Shown: positions 1-5,149 of the stretch, piece after piece
How the letters are laid out: the number at the start of each line of letters is the position of its first letter
Numbering within the stretch: the stretch's first letter is position 1
NCBI GenBank assembly: GCA_947441325.1
Contig: CANETR010000205.1
Coordinates: forward strand, 1-5,149
DNA: 5,149 bases
Source: Saprospiraceae bacterium
GTDB lineage: Bacteria; Bacteroidota; Bacteroidia; Chitinophagales; Saprospiraceae
Reading direction: 5' to 3'
Position numbers and translations under genes: made by a program
Notes under the pieces: model-generated
What the model was told of the DNA's origin: nothing
Seen by the model: only the letters and a program-made list of their open reading frames with translations
The model's database searches: none

Positions 1-2
1 AG

Positions 3-401
3 GGGCTTTATATTGCCGAAAACGTAAGCTTTGCCGACCTGAGACAAACACTTTACTATTTTGCTAAGGAGATGTTCGGCGCAACTAATATACGTCTGCG
101 CCCTTCATATTTTCCATTTACAGAGCCAAGTGCCGAAATGGATGTTTATTTGGGATTGGAAACTGAGCGCGATCAGCGACTGACAAAGGGCACAGGATGG
201 CTCGAGGTGTTGGGTTGTGGCATGGTTGACCCGGTTGTATTAAAACATTGTGGTATTGACCCCGAAAGATATACCGGTTTTGCCTTCGGTATCGGCATCG
301 AACGCATCGCATTATTCAAATATCAGATCGACGATATCAGACTTTTCTTTGAGAATGATATCCGTTTCCTCAGACAATTTGGCCCCGCAAATGTTTTTTA
401 A
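3..401 (+). CDS. pheS: Phenylalanyl-tRNA synthetase alpha subunit, C-terminal part (5' truncated by window edge)
   Basis: This is the last 132 codons of PheS, the catalytic alpha subunit of the cytoplasmic alpha2-beta2 enzyme that charges tRNA-Phe with phenylalanine. The reading frame is open from base 3 and continues upstream of the window, so the ATG at 72 is internal. Visible class II synthetase signatures are motif 2 with the [18 protein letters not shown] block (visible residues 31-48), [12 protein letters not shown] (residues 64-75), and motif 3 in [10 protein letters not shown] (residues 92-101), whose alanine lines the phenylalanine pocket in characterised PheS. The protein ends at [11 protein letters not shown], where PheS proteins normally end. 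The linker [15 protein letters not shown] replaces the cysteine-rich stretch found in many other bacteria, a form I associate with Bacteroidota. The next gene starts 3 bp after the stop. Identification is very secure; only the N-terminal part is missing. Confidence 0.98.
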   Translation, partial: GLYIAENVSFADLRQTLYYFAKEMFGATNIRLRPSYFPFTEPSAEMDVYLGLETERDQRLTKGTGWLEVLGCGMVDPVVLKHCGIDPERYTGFAFGIGIERIALFKYQIDDIRLFFENDIRFLRQFGPANVF

Positions 402-404
402 GCC

Positions 405-806
405 ATGCAGAATATTCTTTACGTTTTTGCCGTCTTGTTGTTGATTTCCTGCGTAACAGGCAGCAATGATAAAGCGAGTCCGAAAAACGCAGAAGAGGCC
501 TACAGAGAATTTCAATTGGCTATCAATGTATTAGATATTAAAACTGCACAGAAACTAGCCACAGATAACTGCAAAAGGCAACTTCAATTATTGGGCGTTT
601 ACACAAAAATGTCCTCTAAAGAAGAAATCGAAACAAAGAAAAAGGAGCTTTTTGCAGAAATTAAAACCATCGAATGCCTGGGCGATTCTAACAAGAAGGA
701 ATGTAGCCTCTGTTGCACTGACTCGGGACAAGAAAAGAAAGCCATACTTGTTCAGCAAAATGGCAAATGGCTTGTTGATACGCATTTCGGTATGGCAGAT
801 AATTAA
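405..806 (+). CDS. Small cysteine-containing lipoprotein, DUF4878-like
   Basis: A 133-residue predicted lipoprotein of unknown function. A short hydrophobic stretch (residues 4-14) leads to a lipobox LISC with the acylated cysteine at C16, so the mature protein should be anchored in the envelope. The mature part has a helix-rich start (EEAYREFQLAINVLDIKTAQKL begins near residue 30), then five cysteines (C56, C91, C100, C103, C104, including CSLCC), and ends with VQQNGKWLVD (117-126), the 'dGkWlvd' ending typical of small NTF2-like DUF4878 proteins. The family call is from pattern memory and is moderate. ATG 405 is the only start that keeps the signal peptide; the n-region (MQNILY) has no lysine or arginine, which is unusual. 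It begins 3 bp after pheS, in the same frame, so it is probably translationally coupled. A tandem stop TAA-TAG closes it at 804-809. Confidence 0.85.
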   Translation: MQNILYVFAVLLLISCVTGSNDKASPKNAEEAYREFQLAINVLDIKTAQKLATDNCKRQLQLLGVYTKMSSKEEIETKKKELFAEIKTIECLGDSNKKECSLCCTDSGQEKKAILVQQNGKWLVDTHFGMADN

Positions 807-818
807 TAGCCAAATCTG

Positions 819-1493
819 ATGAAATTTACCTTTAGCTGCCTGCTTATTCTTGTTTTATGCATGACTAAACCCTTTGAGGTTTATTCCCAAAATTCCGATT
901 CTACCTCTGGAAAAGCTATAAAGCTGAATATTGCTTTATTTTCAAGCAACAAAAATGCAGCAGCTGCGAAGTTAGATTCCTTTGAATTGAACAAACTCAA
1001 AGAAGGTGATTTCCTACTGCGTAAAGGTTATGGTTGGATCAGTGACAGAATTGCCGACATATTGAATGAGGAACTACGCATTACACATTGCGGACTTTTG
1101 CTTAAAACTGGCTTTGATGAACCGCATGTCTTACATTGTATGTCCAATGACAAAATCAATGGGATTTTTGTAGAATCTTTAACATCTTATCTCAAGGAAA
1201 GCCAGCATGGCAGCCTGATAGCCGTCAGAATAAAAGATAGTGAAAGATGTGAAGCGGTAGTGCTTGAATCGAAAAGATTGTTGGCTAAAAAAGTGCCTTT
1301 CGACCTGGCATTCAACGATGCCGACACTAGCAGTTTTTATTGTGCCGAACTTTTTGCTCATGTCTTTAAAAATGTCTGGGGCAAAGATCTTCTTCCTGAA
1401 AAAATTAATATTTATGGAATGAGGGCAATCCGGATGAGAAATTTTTTGAACGAAGCCTTATTTGACATTATTTTTAACCAATTTGAATATTAA
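819..1493 (+). CDS. Secreted YiiX-like permuted NlpC/P60-papain fold hydrolase (peptidase C92 family)
   Basis: A 224-residue exported protein resembling the YiiX/YaeF group (Pfam PF05708). This group has a circularly permuted papain-like fold in which the catalytic histidine comes before the cysteine. Residues 1-24 look like a signal peptide (hydrophobic 5-15, likely cleavage near VYSQ-N). The domain opens with LKEGDFLLRKG (60-70). The His motif ITHCGLLLK has H90, and the nucleophile motif SSFYCAELFAHVF has C175 with E177 two residues on, matching the family's YYCSE-type motif. The core seems complete. Family members are proposed to cleave amide or peptide bonds in peptidoglycan or to hydrolyse lipid-linked bonds; the substrate here is unknown. 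ATG 819 is chosen because the next Met (residue 15) would delete the signal peptide. It lies 12 bp after the lipoprotein gene and probably shares its transcript. No terminator is evident behind it. Confidence 0.85.
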   Translation: MKFTFSCLLILVLCMTKPFEVYSQNSDSTSGKAIKLNIALFSSNKNAAAAKLDSFELNKLKEGDFLLRKGYGWISDRIADILNEELRITHCGLLLKTGFDEPHVLHCMSNDKINGIFVESLTSYLKESQHGSLIAVRIKDSERCEAVVLESKRLLAKKVPFDLAFNDADTSSFYCAELFAHVFKNVWGKDLLPEKINIYGMRAIRMRNFLNEALFDIIFNQFEY

Positions 1494-1604
1494 GTGCCTG
1501 TTCAATAGTTAATAACTGTTAAAGTAGCAGAGATTCTAATACAATTTTGTTTAAATTTGCCAAGCTGAAAAATATATACTTATACTAAAATAAAAATTAA
1601 GCAT
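1494..1604 (+). promoter_or_regulatory. Intergenic leader with probable Bacteroidota-type promoter for the moxR-bat cluster
   Basis: This is the only sizeable gap in the window. TAAATTTG at 1552-1559 fits the Bacteroidota -7 consensus TAnnTTTG exactly. Initiation would then fall near 1564-1567, giving a leader of about 40 nt. No clean TTTG -33 box is seen at the expected distance; the nearest match is a weak TTAAAG at 1519-1524. The leader contains a tandem TATACT (1575-1586) and an A-rich run before the ATG at 1605, with no Shine-Dalgarno, as is usual in this phylum. A perfect small palindrome, AGTTAATAACT, sits at 1507-1517. The position before a tight gene cluster supports a promoter, but this is motif-based inference. 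Confidence 0.55.
1507..1517. repeat. Short palindrome AGTTAATAACT
   Basis: A perfect 5-bp inverted repeat around one central base, 13 bp after the YiiX-like stop and about 35 bp upstream of the TAAATTTG motif. The loop is far too short for a terminator hairpin and no T run follows. It could be a small operator-like site near the predicted -33 region, but in AT-rich intergenic DNA such a site also arises by chance. Confidence 0.25.
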
Positions 1605-2597
1605 ATGCACTCATCTGACATACAGGCATTGAACCAGAAAATTCATGAAGAAAGTGCCGTAATGGAAAGACTTTTGAATGAAACTTCCAAGGTAATTGTA
1701 GGCCAAAAATACATGCTGGAACGCTTGATTATTGGGCTTTTGGCTAAAGGCCATATACTTTTGGAAGGTATGCCCGGTCTTGCCAAGACGCTTGCTATCA
1801 ATACCCTTTCAAAAGCGATCGAAGCAAAGTTTCAGCGCATTCAATTTACGCCCGATTTATTGCCTGCCGATATTGTTGGAACGATGATTTACAATCCTTC
1901 AAGCGGAAAGTTTCAGGTGCGTCGCGGACCAATTTTTTCCAATTTTATTTTGGCCGATGAGATAAACCGTGCTCCAGCCAAGGTTCAATCGGCATTGCTC
2001 GAGGCTATGCAGGAAAGACAGGTTACTATTGGGGACGAAACCTATCCACTCGATGAGCCCTTTCTGGTGCTTGCAACTCAGAATCCTATTGAGCAGGAAG
2101 GGACCTATCCCCTACCCGAGGCACAGAGCGACCGTTTTATGCTCAAAGCCGTAATTAGCTATCCATCCAAGGAGGAAGAACGTCAGATTATCCGACTAAA
2201 TATGAGTGGTGAATTTGAAAATATCAAAAAGGTTGCAACCATCAATGATATTATTCAGGCCAGAAAAACTGTTCGCGAGGTCTACATGGATGAGCGAATT
2301 GAAAAATATATTCTCGACATTGTATTTGCTACCAGAGATCCTAAAGGAAACAATCTGCCCGGCCTAGCCGACCTGATTTCATATGGTGGTTCTCCTCGTG
2401 CAAGTATCAATTTGGCCCTGGCTGCAAAAGCCTATGCCTATTTACAGCGCAGGGGCTACGTTATTCCCGAAGACATCAGAGCCATTTGTAAAGATGTACT
2501 TCGCCATCGCATAGGACTTACCTATGAGGCACAAGCTGAAAATATAAGCGCTGAGGACATCATCGATAAAATCCTCAATACTGTTAAAGTTCCATAG
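1605..2597 (+). CDS. moxR: MoxR-family AAA+ ATPase
   Basis: A complete 330-residue MoxR ATPase (AAA_3 plus AAA lid), a cytosolic AAA+ protein thought to act as a chaperone that remodels or activates VWA-domain partners using ATP. Visible landmarks are Walker A GMPGLAKT (55-62, K61), Walker B FILADE (114-119), the family stretch INRAPAKVQSALLEAMQE (120-137), sensor 1 ATQNPIEQEGTYPLPEAQ (157-174), a candidate arginine finger in SDRF (R177), and sensor 2 GGSPRA (261-266, R265). All key residues are present and the length matches the family norm. ATG 1605 gives the usual N-terminus (ALNQKIHEES) ahead of VIVGQKYMLERLIIGLLA. It is followed 9 bp later by the DUF58 gene, the classic MoxR partner, so this is the first gene of a bat-type operon. 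A promoter-like motif lies about 45 bp upstream. Confidence 0.97.
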   Translation: MHSSDIQALNQKIHEESAVMERLLNETSKVIVGQKYMLERLIIGLLAKGHILLEGMPGLAKTLAINTLSKAIEAKFQRIQFTPDLLPADIVGTMIYNPSSGKFQVRRGPIFSNFILADEINRAPAKVQSALLEAMQERQVTIGDETYPLDEPFLVLATQNPIEQEGTYPLPEAQSDRFMLKAVISYPSKEEERQIIRLNMSGEFENIKKVATINDIIQARKTVREVYMDERIEKYILDIVFATRDPKGNNLPGLADLISYGGSPRASINLALAAKAYAYLQRRGYVIPEDIRAICKDVLRHRIGLTYEAQAENISAEDIIDKILNTVKVP

Positions 2598-2606
2598 ACC
2601 TAAGCA

Positions 2607-3485
2607 ATGAGCCTAAGTATTAAAGAAATTCTCCGCAAAGTTCGTAAAATTGAGCTGAAGACTAAGGGTCTGTCCAGCATGGAATTTTCAGGCTCATTCA
2701 AAACGAATTTCAAGGGCAGGGGGATGTCTTTCAGCGAAGTCAGACTTTATCAGTACGGCGATGATGTTCGGAACATAGACTGGAATGTAACTGCAAGGAC
2801 CGGTGACCCGCATGTGAAAATATTTGAAGAAGAACGTGAACAGACTTTCATGTTGCTTATCGACATTTCGGGTTCTTCATTCTTTGGTGCAAATGCACAG
2901 GCAAAAAATGAATTCATCGCCGAATTGGCTGCAACCCTGGCTTTTTCTGCCAACAGTAACAATGATAAGATTGGTGTCATTTTTTTCAGCGACCGAATTG
3001 AGCGATATCTGGCGCCCAAAAAAGGGCAAAATCATATTTTACGAATCATCAGAGATTTGCTTTATTTGAAACCCAAAAGTAAGGGTACCGATATTGGGCA
3101 GTCGCTTAAATACCTTAACAACCTTGTAAAAAGACGTTGTACCGCTTTTCTGATATCTGACTATATGAATAAAGGCTATGACACTGCATTGAAAGTTGCC
3201 AGTTCGAGACATGATATAATTGGCATTCATATTTTCGATGAAAGAGAAACAGAGATGCCCAATATTGGTTTGTTGCCGGTTGTAGATTCCGAAGGCGGCA
3301 AAATGATTTGGGTAGATACAGGTTCTGAAACGGTAAGAGAAAACTATCGAAATAAATATTTAAGTAATCTAAAGTATTTTAAAGATGCTTTCTCAAAAGT
3401 CGGTGCAGATACCATGAGCCTTGGCACGCATGAATCTTACGTGAATGCACTCAGGAGTTTTTTCAAAGAGCGTTCAACCATTTAA
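2607..3485 (+). CDS. DUF58 domain protein with intact MIDAS-like motif (MoxR partner)
   Basis: A 292-residue DUF58 protein (PF01882). The hallmark YGDDVRNIDWNVTART is at residues 50-65, preceded by FKGRGMSFSEVRLYQ (35-49). The C-terminal two thirds looks like a von Willebrand A-type fold: strand FMLLIDISGS (81-90) carries a DxSxS metal-binding motif (D86, S88, S90), with T161 in KGTDIG and D185 in LISDY as the other likely metal ligands. There is no signal peptide or membrane segment. It therefore belongs to the short cytosolic form, unlike longer DUF58 proteins of around 400 residues with an N-terminal membrane pair. In known systems DUF58 proteins are encoded next to MoxR ATPases and are presumed partners; the biochemical role is not settled. 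It starts 9 bp after moxR and is followed after 18 bp by a membrane protein gene, so co-transcription is very likely. Confidence 0.95.
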   Translation: MSLSIKEILRKVRKIELKTKGLSSMEFSGSFKTNFKGRGMSFSEVRLYQYGDDVRNIDWNVTARTGDPHVKIFEEEREQTFMLLIDISGSSFFGANAQAKNEFIAELAATLAFSANSNNDKIGVIFFSDRIERYLAPKKGQNHILRIIRDLLYLKPKSKGTDIGQSLKYLNNLVKRRCTAFLISDYMNKGYDTALKVASSRHDIIGIHIFDERETEMPNIGLLPVVDSEGGKMIWVDTGSETVRENYRNKYLSNLKYFKDAFSKVGADTMSLGTHESYVNALRSFFKERSTI

Positions 3486-3503
3486 ACTGAAACAACCAAA
3501 CAA

Positions 3504-4475
3504 ATGCGGACAATAGGATTTATCTTATATTTTGTGATTTTTCATTTTCTGTTTTTGTTCGCACAAACAGTGCCCAAACCTGTGCTTAGTTTTGACAGGA
3601 ATGAGATACTTATTGGAGATCAGGTCAAGGGTGTACTAAGTATTGAAACGGTTCAAGGCGTTAATATTGACTTTCCGCAGAGTTCAGAACTTTGGAAAAG
3701 CGAAAAAATAGAAGTGTTGAATGTGTCGAACATAGACAAAGTTGGGGGGAACGATAAAAAACAAACACTCAAACAAAGCATTACACTGGTTTTTTGGGAT
3801 ACGGGAAACTATGTGTTGCCTCCCTTACCATTTACATACTCAACAGGAAATGGCACAGATACAGTATTTTCTGAAACGGCCCTTTTCAAAGTAAAATATC
3901 CTGATGGAATCACAGGTGACAGTACTTATCTGGCCCCAATTAAAAATATACTGGAAGAGAAAAAGACTTTTTGGGATTATCTGATCGATTATCAATATGT
4001 AATTTATACCATATTGCTTATTGCACTCATAGCTGCTGCTGTCTATTTCTATATCAAATACCGCAAAAATGCTGGAAATAAAGGGCAATTAAGTCCTGAA
4101 GAAAGGGCATTGGAATCACTAGAGAAACTATTGGCGGAGGAATATACCCAAAAAAGTCAACATGCTCTGTACCATGAGGGGATTTCAATTATTGTAAGAA
4201 CCTATCTCCATGAGAAATTTGGCATAAGAGCGCTTGAGTCTATCAGCTCCGAAATTATTGAAAGTTTAGATGATCATCAAATCTCAGCATCTTTGAGAAT
4301 GGAGTTGAAAGAACTGCTGGAGACAGCCGATTTGGTAAAATTTGCTAAAGCATCTCCATTGGCTGTAGCCGATAAATTTGCTGCCGACTACATCAGGAAA
4401 TTGGTAAATTGGGTAATTGAGGCAGAGAAAGCTGCCCTTGAAAATAAAAAACAAGAGGACGAAGCCAAAAAATGA
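3504..4475 (+). CDS. BatD-like single-pass membrane protein of the bat cluster
   Basis: A 323-residue protein between DUF58 and BatA. It has a signal peptide (hydrophobic 5-19, likely cleavage FLFA-QT after A20) and a periplasmic beta-rich region (about 21-160), with VLSFDRNEILIGDQVKGVLS and FWDTGNYVLPPLPFTY recalling the Ig-like repeats of BatD. A single membrane helix follows (about 164-183), then a basic stop-transfer (KYRKNAGNK) and a helical cytosolic domain (195-310). That domain includes LYHEGISIIVRTYLHEKFG (222-240) and ADLVKFAKASP (275-285), a pattern seen at the C-terminus of BatD and DUF4381-like proteins. The C-terminus is highly charged (KKQEDEAKK). Its role is inferred: a membrane partner linking the periplasm with the cytosolic MoxR/DUF58 pair. 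It overlaps batA by 4 bp (ATGA). The family name is moderately certain; the topology is clear. Confidence 0.85.
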   Translation: MRTIGFILYFVIFHFLFLFAQTVPKPVLSFDRNEILIGDQVKGVLSIETVQGVNIDFPQSSELWKSEKIEVLNVSNIDKVGGNDKKQTLKQSITLVFWDTGNYVLPPLPFTYSTGNGTDTVFSETALFKVKYPDGITGDSTYLAPIKNILEEKKTFWDYLIDYQYVIYTILLIALIAAAVYFYIKYRKNAGNKGQLSPEERALESLEKLLAEEYTQKSQHALYHEGISIIVRTYLHEKFGIRALESISSEIIESLDDHQISASLRMELKELLETADLVKFAKASPLAVADKFAADYIRKLVNWVIEAEKAALENKKQEDEAKK

Positions 4476-5149
4476 CCGTACTGGAGAACATAACATTTGC
4501 ACAGCCCTTGTTTCTGCTGCTGCTTCCATTGGTACTACTGCTGTTTTATTTACGCAGTAGAAAAAAATACTATGCAGAAGTAAGGCTATCCTCCACCAGC
4601 GGTTTTCAAGGTTCAACTACCTGGAAAACACGCCTGAGGCCCATTCAAATTGTTTTACAGACAATTGCTTTGGTTGCTCTTATAATAGCCCTTGCTCGTC
4701 CTCAGTCACTACTTCGCAAAGAAAAAATAAATGCAGAAGCCATTGACATCATGTTAGCACTTGATGTTTCTACCTCCATGTTGGCCAAAGACTTCAAAGA
4801 AGACCGTTTGGATGCATCCAAAAGGGTTGCGCAGGTCTTTGTAGATCAAAGAAAATATGACAGAATTGGCATTGTTTTTTTTGGTGGCGAGAGCTATACA
4901 CAATGTCCACTCACTACGGATCATGGCATTGTAAAGCAATTTTTGGCAAATGCGCAGTGCGGACTTATAGCCGAAGGCACAGCCATAGGAATGGGCTTGG
5001 CCAACGCCGTGCGCCGCTTGCAAAAAAGCGAGGCCAAAAGCAAGGTTTGTATTCTACTTACAGATGGTGTTAACAACTCGGGCAGTATAATGCCTATGGA
5101 AGCAGCTGATGCCGCCAAAAAGTATGGCGTAAAAGTGTACACTATTGGC
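4472..5149 (+). CDS. batA: BatA, membrane-anchored von Willebrand factor A protein (3' truncated by window edge)
   Basis: An open frame of 226 codons runs from the ATG of an ATGA overlap (4472-4475) to the last base, with the 3' end outside the window; family members are around 320-340 residues. The order is an N-terminal BatA-type segment (ITFAQPLFLLLLPLVLLLFY, helix about 11-26), a basic loop, a second membrane helix (about 58-75, ending ALARPQ), then a VWA domain. The metal-ion-dependent adhesion site is visible: DVSTS (D98, S100, S102), the threonine T170 in EGTAIG, and D198 in LLTDGVNN. Other family marks are GESYTQCPLTTDH (139-151) and YTIG at the edge. Family knowledge puts the VWA domain on the periplasmic side between two membrane anchors; the third helix would lie past the window. 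In Bacteroides the bat operon was linked to oxygen tolerance. The gene start is set by the overlap and by the family's N-terminus. Confidence 0.95.
   Translation, partial: MTVLENITFAQPLFLLLLPLVLLLFYLRSRKKYYAEVRLSSTSGFQGSTTWKTRLRPIQIVLQTIALVALIIALARPQSLLRKEKINAEAIDIMLALDVSTSMLAKDFKEDRLDASKRVAQVFVDQRKYDRIGIVFFGGESYTQCPLTTDHGIVKQFLANAQCGLIAEGTAIGMGLANAVRRLQKSEAKSKVCILLTDGVNNSGSIMPMEAADAAKKYGVKVYTIG

Noticed and set aside
852..863. LVLC at residues 11-14 of the YiiX-like protein as a lipobox
   Set aside because: A leucine directly before the cysteine does not fit the lipobox (Gly/Ala/Ser expected), and a normal signal-peptidase site near residue 24 explains the N-terminus better.
1494..1530. Possible rho-independent terminator after the YiiX-like gene
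   Set aside because: The only inverted repeat is an 11-bp palindrome with a one-base centre and no following T run, so it cannot form a terminator hairpin.
1575..1586. Tandem TATACT as a sigma70-type -10 box
   Set aside because: No matching -35 is apparent at 17 bp, and the nearby TAAATTTG is the better fit for this phylum; probably AT-rich leader sequence.
2750..3019. Antisense 89-codon frame inside the DUF58 gene
   Set aside because: It lies wholly within the conserved DUF58/VWA coding sequence and has no family resemblance.
4284..4616. Antisense open frame of 110 codons spanning the BatD-like/BatA junction
   Set aside because: It overlaps two well-supported + strand genes, shows no recognisable domain, and is a typical shadow frame.
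4754..5142. Overlapping antisense frames opposite batA
   Set aside because: The + strand frame here encodes a clear VWA domain with its MIDAS residues, so the antisense frames are incidental.
1..5149. Mobile element, CRISPR array, tRNA/rRNA, riboswitch or defence system
   Set aside because: No long direct or inverted repeats, transposase-like proteins, spacer arrays or RNA gene patterns were seen; coding density is high with housekeeping-like genes.

Overview
The window looks like a piece of a Bacteroidota chromosome (Cytophaga/Flavobacterium-like, exact taxon not resolvable by eye). Three things point there. The PheS C-terminus carries the Bacteroidota-style linker ([20 protein letters not shown]) in place of the cysteine-rich stretch found in many other bacteria. 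No start codon has a convincing Shine-Dalgarno, and the upstream bases are A-rich instead. The one clear promoter-like motif is the Bacteroidota -7 type (TAnnTTTG). The DNA is moderately AT-rich, and all six genes lie on the + strand.

Left part (1-1493): the 3' end of pheS (phenylalanyl-tRNA synthetase alpha) is followed 3 bp later, in the same reading frame, by a small cysteine-containing lipoprotein that looks like a DUF4878 protein. After 12 bp comes a secreted YiiX-type (peptidase C92, circularly permuted NlpC/P60-papain fold) hydrolase. The two small genes have no promoter space of their own and probably ride on pheS transcription; both products should be exported to the envelope.

Middle (1494-1604): a 111-bp AT-rich gap holds a good TAAATTTG -7 element about 45 bp before the next start, a short palindrome and an A-rich leader. 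No terminator hairpin is visible.

Right part (1605-5149): the first four genes of a bat-type (Bacteroides aerotolerance) cluster are tightly packed (9-bp gap, 18-bp gap, 4-bp ATGA overlap): a MoxR AAA+ ATPase, a soluble DUF58 protein with an intact MIDAS-like motif, a single-pass membrane protein resembling BatD/DUF4381 proteins, and the N-terminal 226 codons of BatA, a membrane-anchored von Willebrand factor A protein. BatA runs off the right edge; batB, batC and batD would be expected beyond it. In the known family logic, MoxR supplies ATP-driven remodelling, DUF58 is its cytosolic partner, and the Bat membrane proteins form a metal-dependent complex in the envelope. The molecular client of this system is still poorly known.

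I see no mobile element, CRISPR array, RNA gene or broken gene. I did not find a demonstrably new system. The least-characterised parts are the lipoprotein/YiiX pair behind pheS and the BatD-like protein between DUF58 and BatA.
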